Shown here: piece after piece, positions 43,590 to 55,179 of the stretch | Layout of the letters: every line of letters begins with the position of its first letter | Position numbering within the stretch: position 1 is the first letter of the stretch | Origin: Acanthosepion esculentum | Lineage: Eukaryota > Mollusca > Cephalopoda > Sepiida > Sepiidae | Assembly (NCBI GenBank): GCA_964036315.1 | Contig: OZ038485.1 | Coordinates: forward strand, 96,441,075-96,505,074 | Reading direction: 5' to 3' | Length of the DNA stretch: 64,000 bases | Notes under the pieces: model-generated | Told to the model about the DNA's origin: nothing | Database searches by the model: none | The model's input: the letters and a program-made list of their open reading frames with translations, nothing else | Program-made: the position numbers and the translations under genes

Positions 43590-43800
43590 GGCTATTGTTG
43601 TTTCCTTCCTAACCTTTTGTTTGAAGTGGTGTGGAACGTCGTCATTCTTGATTATGCCATTATTTTCTCTTCGAATTGCATCGATTATGCTGCTGCGGAA
43701 AGACCTCAAGTGATGTGTCTGTCATTTGTCACAGTTCCTTATTTGTTATTATCTAGCGTCAGTCCACAAAGTTCGAAGAACTGTCCTCGCTAAGACTTAC
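43590..43800 (+). repeat. Unclassified dispersed repeat, copy 1
   Basis: TTCCTTCCTAACCTTTTGTT begins about 170 bp that recur at 61060-61205. Both copies contain CCTCAAGTGATGTG followed by a TCTGT-rich stretch, and both translate to FLPNLLFEV. The CCTCAAGTGAT part also occurs twice, inverted, at 53840-54045. The family is unknown to me. Confidence 0.65.
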
Positions 43801-43859
43801 AGCTTTCATTCGCTCGAAGCTTTTTTTAAAATCATTTCAACCCCCAAGCACGGCAATAA

Positions 43860-44400
43860 TGCCACTAGAACTTAGGGGGTTACATGGAGTGAAATAAAAT
43901 GAAAAGAATTTAGTGGGGAGGATTGAAGAAAGGACAAAAAAAAGGAACAGGGCTCAAGAATGTAGAAGATGGCGATTAATGCTGAACTGTAATCTTTGAA
44001 GAGTGTAGTTATCTGGGAAGCAAGAAACCAACAGGGAGAAGCACGAGAAAAGAAACTGTTAGAGTAAAAGTGGCGGTTGCATCGAGCTAGTTCACCAGTA
44101 AAACGGTGAGACCTAACTGCCAATCTAGTAGCACGCTTAAATTCAGTAGTTAGGGCACCAAGGAAAAAAGCTCATCAAAACAGTTGCCATGAAAATATTT
44201 GTAGAAAAGACGCAGGGAATCCATGACACGCCGGTGAGAAAGGGATTCAAGTCGAGACACCTAGTCAGGATCGATTATATTAGAGACCCTCCTTTGTATT
44301 TTTGTCAAGAATGTCGAGATGAACAGCAGGAGCACCAAACCAGACAACAGTATTCAATTCGCAGACGAATGTTAAGTCTTTAAATGTTCAAGATGGATTC
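43860..44400 (-). mobile_element. CR1/jockey-like LINE, 3' half
   Basis: The minus strand encodes SRLESLSHRRVMDSLRLFYK and then YFHGNCFDELFSLVP. After a stop it continues with VRSHRFTGELARCNRHFYSN and SFFSRAS. This is the same end-of-reverse-transcriptase region as at 1455-2045 and 47865-48490. The upstream catalytic part is missing and stops interrupt the frame. A plus-strand mariner fragment abuts its 5' side at 44425. Confidence 0.75.
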
Positions 44401-44424
44401 TGACGAGAAACATTTTCTTGCACG

Positions 44425-44710
44425 ACAGTGACTAAAATGTCCTTACTGGCTGCTGTGCATGACGGTGGCATTGAACTGGTTGATCGCCTCCCTTATTCTC
44501 CTGTTTTGGCACCATCTGACTATCATCTGTTCCCCAGTATGACAAAACAGTTAACTGGGAACTAGTATCGCAGTTCTGATGACGTCATATCTACTGTTGA
44601 TGACTTTTTTTTTTACCAACAGGATGAAAGCTTCTTCATCCATGGTGATTTAAGCACTACAATACAGACGGAACAAGTGCGTGGAACGTAGGGTATCTAT
44701 GTTGAAAAAT
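44425..44710 (+). mobile_element. Mariner transposase C-terminal fragment
   Basis: The plus strand encodes LVDRLPYSPVLAPSDYHLFP and then a stop, followed by YRSSDDVISTVDDFF and DESFFIHGD. This is the last third of a mariner transposase. The third catalytic region normally reads SPDLAPSDYHLF; here the first D is V but the catalytic SD is kept. Everything upstream is absent and stops are present, so it is inactive. Confidence 0.8.
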
Positions 44711-44800
44711 AAGATTTGTGATGTCAACGAACACTCGTTGCCACTTTTGTAATGTCAACGAATACTCGATGTCCCTTTCGTAATGCTCGTTGTAGTAGAG
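44711..44800 (+). repeat. Short tandem repeat with TGTCAACGAA
   Basis: Two to three diverged units of about 37 bp (GTGATGTCAACGAACACTCG, then GTAATGTCAACGAATACTCG, then GTAATGCTCG). Confidence 0.65.
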
Positions 44801-46073
44801 ACTTTGTAATCGCAGATACAACTATAGTAATGCCTTTGAACAATACTCATGTCCGACACCTTCGAATATCACTCGCACTAATGGTACTTACTCGATAATA
44901 CTCGCTCAAAAAGTAACCAGAAAATAGTGATCCGTATAGCGATCCATAGAGTGATCACTTAGACGCCACTCTAATTCCCATATATACATTTCTTTTACCA
45001 TCACGTGATCTACTAAATCAAAATGGGATTACCTGTGTTTGCTCTCTGGTGATCGGTGTTCAAACTCCAGTGTCGACATTGACACTTTATTCCTATATAA
45101 CAATAAACCACATTTGCTCAGATTCCATTAGAGTATGTTGGTCAGGCTATGAAATTTTCAACCGACTCTCTTACATACTGAAACACGTTGGTACCAAGAT
45201 ATTATTTATATACACGTGCACGTAGATATTAATATATACGTGTGACTGAAACGGGCGTTTGCCTTACCCAATAGTAGAAATACTTTTTAACTAAATATCA
45301 CGCAATACAAGGCTCGAGAGCCCCTCAACATAGAGTGTTCCATTCAACATGGTAACGATGAGTGAGGTTTGGCAAACGAATAGACAAGGTAGTAGGAAGT
45401 AAAGTTTATGAGAATTAGGAGGACATATCGAGTGACACTTGACTCGAATAGGTTAAGATTCAGGGAAGTAACCACATGGGAGTCTGTTTCATAAAGCAGT
45501 AAGATTTCCATACACGTTTTTAATGTAATGTGTTAATGGTAATACTCTGTTCATGGGTAGGCAAGGAGATGTATATATGCTTCGCACAAATATTTGATCT
45601 ACGTATTTCTAGAACCTGAAAGCTACAATAGTTTTTCCATCAGTAAACCAGATGTGGAAAAGAGAAGTGGATTAAGGTCTTACTTGAGAGTTGACTGAGT
45701 ATTATAGAAGTTAATACATTGATTATAGTATGATTTTATCTCCAGTTACATGTGTCATGTGGTTTTTATCGGCAAGATAATGAAAGTGGGTTGTGTTACT
45801 AATGGGGATGACACGACATTGAATCGCTATTATTAAACAATCTATTCAATCAAGTATTTTGTCAGTTACTCTCGGCGAGTTTGTAGTGCGAGCCACGGAG
45901 CCGTTGGTTGAATATGTGGACTTTACATTATGTCTGCGATGCGGGAGAGACAGCCCCACACATTTCCGTTGCTGTTTAGATATTCGTCTGTCAAACGTCT
46001 TCGTTCCTTTACTTGCAGTACTGGATGTGGGTGTCAGGGCACGTACTTCACAATTCGGTGGACGGTAGTAATT
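44801..46073. other. No gene recognised
   Basis: About 1.3 kb of mixed sequence. A 69-codon frame at 45859-46068 has no family features. The AT-poor stretch with TATATAACAATAAACC near 45090 could be a decayed long terminal repeat, but no partner repeat is visible. Confidence 0.4.
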
Positions 46074-46640
46074 CTAGGTCAATCTTACATCTGATTTCTG
46101 TGTTCGTCTTGTCTGGTATATGCACGTTTTCACGCTGGGGGCGCTCCTTTCTCGACTGAGAAAAACATTGGTGTTATATAGCTCTCTCAGTCCCAGACTC
46201 ACACTGGCTGAGTTCAATACAATTTTCTTTGTTTTTAACGACATTTTACTGTCTCTTACTACTCTGCTTAGCTTTTGAAATGCACCTTTGACCATCGCAA
46301 CACATCTTCGGATCTTCGTGTCGCACTTTCCGTCTTTTATTAGAACAATTCTCAGGTATTTTTTTTTTACTTGTTTGATTTTAGTATCTCCGATTTGTAA
46401 TTTGCATTTTGGGCTAATCCTTTTGCTGATAAACCATGCATTCTCTCTTCTTGAAGTTTTTACTTAATCCTTTCTTCTCGCTTTGCTTCGATACTTTCTC
46501 TAGGAGTATTTTTACTTTACTTTCCGTGTCTGCTATTGACACTGTGTCATCTGCATATATTGTTAAGATTGTGGCCACCAATAATGAATTCTAGCAAGAA
46601 TGTAATTCTCTCAGAATTGCCTCACTGTGAGGGAGAGTGA
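46074..46640 (-). mobile_element. RTE-like LINE fragment, minus strand
   Basis: Minus-strand frames encode EAILREL, IYADDTVSIADTESKVKIL (YADD is the catalytic motif), SEKKGLSKNFKKRECM, then GDTKIKQVKKKYL, DGKCDTKIRR and GAFQKLSRVVRDSKMSLKTK. This is the reverse transcriptase palm and thumb of the family represented at 55915-57010. Stops and frameshifts break it. Its 5' side lies about 30 bp from the oppositely oriented copy at 46670. Confidence 0.82.
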
Positions 46641-46669
46641 GAGGAAGGTATTAACCATATAATAGATAG

Positions 46670-47215
46670 ATAGAATGCATGGTCATCAGTAAAAGGATGA
46701 GCCCGAAATGCGATTTGAAGGTCGGGGACTCTAAGATCAAGCATGTGCGGAAGTGTAAATATTTAGGAAGTGCTTTGACGGAGGACGGTAGGTGCGATGC
46801 TGAGACCCGAAGACAGATTGGGATGACCAAGGATGCATTCTAAAAGCTGAACAGAATACTGCGAGACGGAATGGTTACTTTGGTGACAAACAAAAGAGTA
46901 CTGACCTGCTACGCGACATCTGTCCTCCTACACGGCAGCAAACGTTGGACGGTCTCCTCAAAGATGAAGAAGAGACTCGAGGCAGTGGAGATGTGGTTCT
47001 ACAGAAGGATGCTGAGGATATCATAGAGCGAGCGTTTGAGCAATGACCAGGTCTTGAAGAAGATGCAAATAAGGCGGAAGCTTATACTTAACATAAGGAA
47101 TCGGCAGATGACATTTCTGGGACACGTAATGAGAACGGAGGGCCTGGAGAATCTGATATTCACAGGTCGCACAGAGGAAAAAAGGCAAGGAAAAGCAAAT
47201 GTCTTTATATTCATA
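46670..47215 (+). mobile_element. RTE-like LINE fragment, plus strand
   Basis: The plus strand encodes CMVISKRMSPKCDLKVGDSK, then IKHVRKCKYLGSALTEDGRC, RVLTCYATSVLLHGSKRW, EMWFYRRMLRIS, and after a stop LSNDQVLKKMQIRRKLILNI and FLGHVMRTEGLENLIFTGRT. This is the segment downstream of the YADD motif. It begins where the inverted copy at 46074-46640 begins, so the two may come from one event. Two stops interrupt it. Confidence 0.83.
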
Positions 47216-47864
47216 AATGCAAAAAAGTTTCTCTCATTAAATTGTCTTAATCTTATTGTGTTTTTTGCGATTCAGAACAGATTTTCGGTAAGAGGGTGTC
47301 CGACTTTGCTAAAAAAATTCAGTGATTTAAATTCTTCAAAGAATTCTGCTTTTAATTAATATAGTTACTAAAAATTTCTCAACTTTCATAGAATTAAGAG
47401 TTGAAAGACATGTAAAAAAATACCGAAATTTTCTAATAAAAACATTTAATAAATAATTTAATTCATTTGGGAACGTGTCCTGAAAATTTTATTAAAATCT
47501 GACAGTTATTTCCAAATTAATGTGTCTGTCACCCCCAAAGAGGCTAACATTTGCCATGCTAAATGTTAGTGCATCAGCTGACGCAAGAAAAGCAATTTTT
47601 TTAATCAAAATTTCGAATGTTTTAAAAAGGAGTAAAAAAATTTAAAAAAAGAATCCAAAAATACTTTGCTTCTTCATCTTAATAATAACATAACCATTCT
47701 GACGATTAAACTGATTTCATTACGTTTGGAGGTTGTTTTCATCACGGTATGCTGATTTTTAGCGTTTTCGTGGAGGTACCTAGAATAATATTTGGTGATG
47801 CTGGATTATTAATTCATCATTTTTTATCTTTAAAAAATATTTTTGACAAGGTGGGCGCTAGTTG
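47216..47864. other. AT-rich DNA with one small perfect hairpin
   Basis: No gene is visible. At 47547-47572 the sequence CTAACATTT, a short loop and AAATGTTAG form a 9-bp perfect stem. Confidence 0.5.
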
Positions 47865-48545
47865 ATTCTATGCGTCGCGCCAGAAGGTTTTTCTCCCCCG
47901 AGTTCACCCTTCAAATCTATAAATTATCCATTCGCCCTTCCGTGGAATAGTACTGCCATATATGGTCTGGAGAACCCGCTGTTCGTCTTAAGGTCCGCGA
48001 CAAAATCCAAAGACGGATATGCAATGTGATAGGTCTTGATCTGGCATATCGTTTACAGTCGCTCTTTCACAGACGTGCCGTCGCTTCCCTCTGTCTTTTC
48101 TAGAAATACTCTCACAGTAACTGCTCCGACTAGCTACTTTCGCTGGTTCCTAAACTTTATGAATTTAAGCGTGCTGCTAGGTTGGCATCTTAGTCCCACC
48201 CTTTCACTGTTTAAACATTTAAATGCAACCGTCTCTTCTACTCCAATAGCTTCATGTTTCGCACTTCCCGTCTGTGGAACTCCCGTCCTCTTACTTCCCT
48301 GATAGCTATAATCTTCACTTATTCAAATGCAATGTCAATCGACATCTCCAGATGCCTTGATCTATTCCCCGTCTTTTTCTTCATCATTTCCTCTATCACG
48401 CCTCTTCACTCTTGCTCCCGCTCTCTGTAACCCCTTGCGTGTTAGTGACACTCCTTCTTTGCTTGGGGATGAAACGCTTAAAAAATATATAAGTCAACCG
48501 TTCGCATGAAATACTGCTGCTATATATGGTCTGGTGCCAGGTCAG
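47865..48545 (+). mobile_element. CR1/jockey-like LINE, 3' end
   Basis: The plus strand encodes FTLQIYKLSIRPSVE, a stop, YCHIWSGEPAVRLKVRDKI, QRRICNVIGLDLAYRLQSLF, HRRAVASLCLF and, past a stop, KYSHSNCSD. It continues through RTSRLWNSRPL-like sequence to a LFKCNVNRHLQMP-like end. This runs from the thumb of the reverse transcriptase to near the 3' terminus. The last 40 bp repeat the YCCYIWSGA segment, so a second tiny piece is joined at about 48505. Several stops make it inactive. Confidence 0.8.
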
Positions 48546-48585
48546 GACCAGTAACATTGCTAATTCTTCTTATTATAAAAAATCT

Positions 48586-48965
48586 CTAAATATATTTCGT
48601 AGGAGCGTCAGACCAGATGTGGAAGCAATATTCAAAGCAAGGGCGAATGATAGACTTATAAATATTTAAGCTAGATTTTGACGAGAGAAATTGTCTCGCA
48701 CGACACAGTGAACAAACTTTGCGAGCTACAGACTTCGCAATTGATTCAATATAATCTTTCCACCTCATACTAACGGAAAACCTTAGTCCAAGAAGGCTCA
48801 GCGAATCACTGTCCTGGAGGTTTGCATTAGCCAAATTGATGGAAGGCAAAATATATTCTCTCATACGAATAAAAGAGAGAAGTTTCGTTTTGGAGGCGTT
48901 AAAATTAACAAGCCATTACTTGCCCCAATTAACAACAGATTGTAGGTCATTATCATTGCTTGGTC
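48586..48965 (-). mobile_element. CR1/jockey-like LINE, internal fragment
   Basis: A 92-codon minus-strand frame encodes SLLGLRFSVSMRWKDYIESI, AKSVARKVCSLCRARQFLS and IYKSIIRPCFEYCFHIWSD. This is the thumb region immediately before the segment at 47865. It points towards that copy, forming a convergent pair. The frame remains open, but the catalytic palm domain is absent. Confidence 0.85.
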
Positions 48966-49369
48966 ATTATCATTACTTTTCAAGTGTCCTATAGTTTTAT
49001 TGCTTAAGTAATATATCCTAAAATTAGTCTACTCTCCAAATACTATCTTCTTAACCGTTTTCGTATTTCTCTGAATGACCGAACCTCTATCCAACGCAGT
49101 TCTAAATGTACAATGTTAACATTACATAAAATTAATGACTAAAAGATCAGAAAAGTTATTTCTTTTACTCGCCTCCAAACTGTCTCAGAATTCTTAGCTA
49201 CTTGACGTCTTTATTTTCACACCCACTAATGCCATTTCGCCTTACATGTGAAAATAATGAGGCAACATTGTAAAGGTTTGTTCAAAATATAGGAGTGGAT
49301 AGTAAAGAAAATCTGGATGCATTCGTGAGAAGATGGTACCGTTGCTGGAAACATTCTTGGAACACATTT

Positions 49370-49550
49370 GCTGGAATATCTTCCTTTCCACACTCATGAC
49401 ATATTGAAGGCAAGAGGGACAGGGAAAACGAGAATGGTTGACAGAACATGGATTAGGAGATAATAGCAAAAAGACAAAATTTACTAAGGATAGGGATTTG
49501 CGGAGAGCCATGATCGCCCACATCTAGAAGAGGGGACAAGGCACACAGAA
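49370..49550 (+). mobile_element. RTE-like LINE, extreme 3' coding end
   Basis: The plus strand reads LKARGTGKTRMVDRTW and then DRDLRRAMIAHI, a stop, and KRGQGT, matching the last residues of the copy ending at about 57000 (RRAMIAHVLKGHGT). Confidence 0.68.
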
Positions 49551-49569
49551 GAGGAGGAATGTTGTCACT

Positions 49570-49784
49570 TCTTGGTGAATGTCAGCATATCTTTGTCATT
49601 TCAGGATATTTTTCAATTTTGGGAATTACACAAAAACATTCACAGGGAATTAAGTCTGGTTCATAAGGTTGATGGCCAATTTTTATGATGGATTTCTTAG
49701 CCAAGAAATCGTGAACTCGTAATAGATCCTGCGTTGGGGCATTGTTATGGTGAAGAAGAAACTTCTGAAAGCGGAGTGCGTTTC

Positions 49785-49846
<62 letters not shown>

Positions 49847-50110
49847 CTCCAAACCATTCAGAAATTCCAAATACACAATTTCATCTGTTCTATGTGTTTT
49901 TAGGATGCCCAGCTATTGTGTCATCTCTTACACTTTCCCGCTCTTCCAAGAACTGTGGGTACCACTCAGAAACATCTGATAGCATATTTATTATAAACCA
50001 TTTTAACAGGGTTAATGTGTCACTAACTTTTTGACTAATCTTCACAAAATAATTCTGACATTAATCCGCTAATTCAGTTCCCTTTCAATCATTTACCTCC
50101 AATAGAACAA
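49570..50110 (-). mobile_element. Mariner-type transposon relic split by (TTA)n
   Basis: On the minus strand the right part encodes the N-terminal region (KVSDTLTLLKWF, VSEWYPQFLEERESVRDD). After the microsatellite at 49786-49845 the left part encodes RNALRFQKFLLHHNNAPTQD and then VHDFLAKKSIIKIG and PYEPDLIPCECFCVIPK. These match HHDNAP and SPDLAPCDFFLFPK of mariner-type transposases, so the catalytic aspartates are changed to N and C-E respectively. The middle is missing and stops are present. It is dead. Confidence 0.72.
49786..49845. repeat. (TTA)n microsatellite
   Basis: A perfect TTA run of about 60 bp lies within the mariner relic. Confidence 0.95.
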
Positions 50111-51262
50111 TATGAACACATGCAAATTTCTCTACTGCTTGGCAACGAATGACTCATTTGATATTTTCACGAGAGCAGAATTTAGAACAATTGCGTGTGC
50201 ACAGAATTTGTCTGACTCATAACAATTAAATGATCACACGTCAAATACAAATGATAATAGTGAATGAAAAAATGCAGTAACGATAAATATGTGTGTGATA
50301 AGATAGAGTGGAAACCTTTTTTTTATTACTATGTAATAGATTTATCATTTTTGACTCTGTTCTGTGTCCACCGTGCTGAATAAATTAGAAGCAAAAAAAA
50401 AAAAAAATATGTACACGCGATTCTATCACAGTTCTCGCCATGGGCAGATGGTTCAGAATTTAAAAAACCCAGAATTCCGTCCGAACACTTTTGTCATTCA
50501 AGAGTTGGTTATTTGTATAACTATGACAATGGTTACTGTCTGAGCTCATTTCCGTTGTGACCGGCGTCTCGTTCCACTTTTATGCGCATGGACAACATCG
50601 TGATCAGACCAGGGTCAGAACAATGGCTTGCAGACATACTCGAAAACCTGAGGCATGGTTGTGCGCTTTGGCAAGCAATCAACACGTGGGTAGAAATCAG
50701 TTGGCCAGACATCACGTGAACCTGTTGATAGGATTGTAGCCTTTACATAATGCTGCTTACTGCCAGGAATAATAAAATATCAACTTATCACTTCTGATCA
50801 CTGCTTTTCAGTCGGTGAGCTTTCCAGCCTGCCTGAATATCTGAGAGGAAATATTGTACATATTTCACGAAGTATACGGGCTAGTAACTCTGTTTTTCTC
50901 GCTTTAATCTGTGTTTTTACTGATGGCCTGCTCGTCTAACTTCCTGGCATTGTCTAAATGTCTAAGAGAAATTACGTAATCATGCTTCCTCATTTTATCT
51001 GTTTTCTTAAAAAAACTCGCAAAAAAAAAGCCGGAAAACATATCGGCTAAGGCATTGTCTTCAAAACACGCACTACTAGTAATACCTTGTTATATACTAC
51101 TGTTCACCCAATATAAGGCCCAAGAGACACTCAAGATAAGAGGGTGATTCGTACTTAAATACACAATCGCAAATTAGAATCACCTAGATTACCGCTCTAG
51201 TTACCTGAAACGTGACACGGCATAAGATCAATTATAAGTTACAAAAATCATATAAAACAAAA

Positions 51263-51267
<5 letters not shown>
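50111..51267. other. No gene recognised
   Basis: Mixed sequence with overlapping 60-codon frames on both strands at 50533-50739. They lack any recognisable domain. Confidence 0.4.

Positions 51268-51303
<36 letters not shown>
51268..51303. repeat. (TA)n microsatellite
   Basis: A TA run of about 36 bp lies left of hammerhead repeat G copy 2. Confidence 0.95.
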
Positions 51304-51305
<2 letters not shown>

Positions 51306-51399
51306 TTACGAAAAAACTAGGTAATCCGTATGGGTAGTCCCAAGGAGGATGAAATCCTGAGAGCTCAATGTAAATTCAGAGCTAATAATTTAAAGAAAA

Positions 51400-51550
51400 A
51401 CAGACCACTTTAAGGCTCCATTGTAATAGTTTATTTCACCAGAGACCTTTTAAAGTACTCTGGATCATCAGACATCACTTTCAAAAGGTGAAACACGAAA
51501 TGAAAATTTACACTTTTGACGGGTAGTATTAAGTTTATGTAATTTAACAG
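51400..51550 (-). ncRNA. Hammerhead-type ribozyme repeat, family G copy 2
   Basis: Minus strand: CUGAUGA (51471-51465), a U-U pair, stem II CCAGAG/CUCUGG (6 bp), GAAA (51437-51434), stem III AUA/UAU with loop AAC and cleavage-site U. Stem I has only three good pairs (UGU with ACA). The copy aligns with 5975-6100 over about 150 bp, including ACCCGTCAAAA far upstream and CCTTAAAGTG downstream. Core conservation between diverged copies suggests selection or recent activity; cleavage at a U is less usual. Confidence 0.58.
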
Positions 51551-51949
51551 AGAAGGTAGCGAGGAGTGGTGTGAGAGACATGGTCGAGTTTAGAGAGGGT
51601 TTATTTTTATATTTCTTTCTATCATACTTAATATTGTGGAAGGAGGGGGTCAGACATTGACCTATTAAATCGGTCAACTGAACGGAAATGATATGTTGAA
51701 AGGGAAGGAGAGAAGAGAAAAAAATAAAAATAAAAAATATATATATAATTTTTTCTGCTTATAAATATTACATACGTATACACTTTCATTACAAAAGCAT
51801 ATAAAACAAAAATATTATAACATAACAAAATATAGAAAATAAAATTAATATATAAAATCATATAAAATAAATACTACAAAATATATTATTGTACACTACT
51901 GGTGTTTGTATACATTCCGTATAGAAAACGTTAAAATTTCCCTTTCTTT
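51551..51949. other. AT-rich DNA without a gene
   Basis: Long A/T runs with ATATAAAA and CATATAAAA strings repeated loosely. No frame of interest. Confidence 0.5.
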
Positions 51950-52095
51950 CTGCTGTGCGCCGATAGCTTAGTGGTAAGATCTTTGACTGATGCCAAATCG
52001 GTCGAGTTGCGATCCCGGCTTGAAGCAATCGGATGTCTAGCACTGGTGATGAGCTCTGAGATAGCGATACAGCCTTGTATGTGGATAACTATATA
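51950..52095 (+). mobile_element. SINE-like unit with tRNA-type promoter and hammerhead remnant (family H), copy 2
   Basis: The head has a strong A-box GATAGCTTAGTGGTAAGAT and a B-box-like GAGTTGCGATCCC. The 3' part corresponds to the hammerhead of copy 1 but reads GGUGAUGAGCUCUGAGAUAGC and GAUA, so the first C and one A of the core are changed. A (TA)n tract follows. It is a decayed member of the family at 42926-43066. Confidence 0.75.
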
Positions 52096-52098
52096 TAT

Positions 52099-52100
<2 letters not shown>

Positions 52101-52169
<69 letters not shown>
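52101..52169. repeat. (TA)n tail
   Basis: A TA repeat of about 69 bp follows the SINE-like unit. Confidence 0.95.
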
Positions 52170-52170
<1 letters not shown>

Positions 52171-53099
52171 GTAAGTTAAATTTTTAATGGCCGAATCAAA
52201 ATAAAATTATAATACAATAAAATGTTTATTTAAAATCATATAGAATAAATACCATAAAAATATACATGAATTAATTTACACACACACACACACACCACAT
52301 ATATTATATACGTAAATTCAATGATTAATTGCAGACAGAATCCTATAGAATAAAAATATTACAATATAATACAGTATAAAAATAAAATGAACATATAAAA
52401 TCATATAGAAAAATACTATAGAAATCAACCAGAAAAATATTCAGCAGGACACAGGATAAATATAAAAAAGAAATTGGATTGATTCATTAACACGCGTTCG
52501 GGACTGGCCACTTGTTTAAATAGAATATGAGTAATAGAGCTGTTTTCAAAGACAGCATATGGCTATTTCGCTTCATGCCTTCTCAAATACAAAGAGCCTG
52601 GAGCAGAGAATGAAAACTGATTCAATAGGCAAATGAACCAAGAATGACTTGTACAATAAATCAGGAGTGCCTGTTCCGTAAACAGTCTAATTTCTCCAGT
52701 AGACAGTCGTGTGGTTGTAATATCGATTGTACTCTCGTCGAGTTAGCAAGCATGACATAAAAAAGGCAATGTGGAAAAATATTGCGTTCATTGTTGCTAT
52801 ATGACATGACAATGATAGTCTCATTGGTCGTTGAACCCGGGACGACCATAAAAAAGAAACAAAAAGGAAGGAAAAGTACAAATAAAATCGGAGCTCAGAA
52901 AAAAAAAAGTTTGATCTTCCGAAATGCGCTCAACATTTGCTTGAGAATAAAGGTCAGAAACCTAAGAATCTTCAGATGTCGATTTAGGCAAATTAAGACA
53001 GAATTGTTTAGCGGTTTTAATGCTATGCAATACGAACAAAGATCTGTTTTCGTTCTCATATGGGCGTCTTTTTAAAAAATTTTATTTGCCCTTCTCCAC
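52170..53099. other. No gene recognised
   Basis: AT-rich DNA with ATATAAAATCATATAGAA strings repeated loosely up to about 52430 and a short (CA)n at 52280. A CCCGGGTTCAACGACC string on the minus strand near 52830 looks like a B-box, but I see no matching A-box. Confidence 0.4.
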
Positions 53100-53125
53100 A
53101 TCCACTTAATCCTTTTTCTCCATAC

Positions 53126-53158
<33 letters not shown>

Positions 53159-53254
53159 GTCAGCGTTGTTCTGACCAACGAAAATACGAGATTTAATTAC
53201 ATATATATTTTGCCCCCATCTGCATCAAGTTGTTCCCCATCTTCTTTCACCTTT

Positions 53255-53297
<43 letters not shown>

Positions 53298-53477
53298 CCT
53301 AACCTTTTTTACCTCATGCCAAACAGCACTTCTGTGCTTCTTGTCCAAAGGATAACAATTAACATTCTACATAATAAAAACAAACGTTTAGTTACATAAC
53401 TTTCTTTTCCGTTCGATCACCAAATATATATTTCGTCCCCATCTGCATCAAGTTGTTCCACATCTTACTTCGCCTTT

Positions 53478-53536
<59 letters not shown>

Positions 53537-53600
53537 ACCGTTGTTCTGACCAACGAAAATATGAGGCTTAATTATTTATACGTAACATTAAGTCTGGAAA
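53100..53600 (+). repeat. Minisatellite built around (TTTC)n
   Basis: (TTTC)n runs at about 53128-53158, 53248-53296 and 53476-53535 alternate with related spacers. The spacers share GTTGTTCTGACCAACGAAAA and CCCCATCTGCATCAAGTTGT. It is a composite repeat of two to three units. Confidence 0.85.
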
Positions 53601-53839
53601 TTGAGACTGTGCTAGAGGTAGTTTTGTTCAACACTGCAAATTGCTACAAAACCCAAACATTAAACTAAAAACTCGAGTCATGTTCTGAAATAGCCATGTC
53701 TGAGCGAGGCTCTCATATGGATATCATGCAGGACACCAAACCCGTTCAGAAATACTTAAGATATCAGCTGTATACAAACTATTTCTAAGATCAGTGTTTA
53801 AAACTGGTTTTGAGCGGGAGAGGCCGGGTAGTTTCCAGT

Positions 53840-54045
53840 TACATGGGCTATGCATTTTAGTTTTTTCTGTTACTGGAAGTCCTCAAGTGATATTTTTTTC
53901 TTATTTAGTAAAGTTCTTTCGTTGAACTTTGTGGACAGGTGCTACAGAATCACAAAAAAAAGAACTGTACTAAATAAGAAAAAAAAAACATGTCACTTGA
54001 GGACTTCCAGTAGCAGCAAAAACTAAAATGGATAAACCATATAAA
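53840..54045. repeat. Inverted repeat with CCTCAAGTGA arms
   Basis: Left arm about 53840-53920 and right arm about 53957-54045 are inverted, sharing ACTGGAAGTCCTCAAGTGA and TTCTTATTTAGTA. The spacer is about 37 bp. The CCTCAAGTGA string links it to the dispersed repeat at 43590-43800 and 61060-61205. Confidence 0.75.
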
Positions 54046-55179
54046 TGGAAGAGAAAATAATGACGTAAGCAAGAAGCTAACTTTCCATGCTATTTCAAAT
54101 AAAATGTTAGAAAGGAAACCTCCATAAATACTGGAAAGAGTGAGAACAGTTACTGGACTTGTGAAGTGTCTTTTCCTGAAAAATTGTCTTAAGAGGAAGA
54201 TTTGATAAATTTCAATGAATGCCGAATGTTTCCTTATAAGGAAAAAGTTAATATTAACATCACCATTACTATTATTTCACATCGGACTTCATTAATCACT
54301 GTCGGACAGTGTCTGCATATCTATGGGGCCTTCTCCAAATGTAGAGTCTACATTCTTGTGTGGATTTAAGAAACACTTCCCTCTTGGGTGGCTGTTCATA
54401 TATCTGCCTGTTATTGAAGTTTTTTTCCCTACGCGTGTACGTTCTAGTCGCAGCTGGGTCGATCACTTGTTCACATGTCGGTGCAACCACTTACATCAGG
54501 TGAATCGCGGTTCTCCATCCTCTGCTAGGAATTCATTCTTTATGTCAACCCAGAACCTGGATTCTCTGAGGATCAGTCAGTGCAAAGTCTATTTTGGCAT
54601 GAACTGAGTTGAGTCCGATACATTTGATATATTTTTTGTGATTCGTCTTTATTTTTTATTTTTGTTTTAAATTTCATTTCATTTTATCTTATTTGGTAAT
54701 AAAGAATAAATATTAGCAGGATAAACTAGTTTTTTTTTAAATTAATTAATTTTAAAAAAAATTTAAATAAATTAAAAATTTAATAATTTAAATTTAAACA
54801 AATTTAAATATTTTAAATAAAATCGTGTAATTTAATAAATAAAAGTGTTAAAAATATTTTTTCTAAACTTTTACATTTTTTTAATTTCACTTAATTTTCT
54901 TTTATTTGCTAAGAAAAATAAATGATAGCAAGATTCTTTTTTAATTTTCTAAATAAATAATTTTTTTAAGTTCAATAAATTAAAAAAATAATAATTTAAA
55001 TTTAATTGTTTTAAATCAAATCGTACAATTTAAAATTAAAAATGAAATAAATTAAACCTAAAAAGTAAAATTATTTTCTATTTATTTTTAATTTTTTAAA
55101 TTTCATTTTCTTTTCTTATATTTGATAATAAAATAATAGCAGAATGCAATTTTTAATAGTGAAAAGTCTATTTTTGACA
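54046..55179. other. No gene; A/T-only low complexity from about 54640
   Basis: A 94-codon plus-strand frame at 54323-54607 has no recognisable domain. From 54640 the DNA is nearly pure A and T with AATTTAAAT strings. Confidence 0.5.

Noticed and set aside
45859..46068. 69-codon plus-strand frame with several cysteines
   Set aside because: No recognisable motif, no good start context, and no conservation evidence available from sequence alone.
50533..50739. Overlapping 60-codon frames on both strands
   Set aside because: Opposed frames of equal length with no domain are typical of chance; nothing else supports coding.
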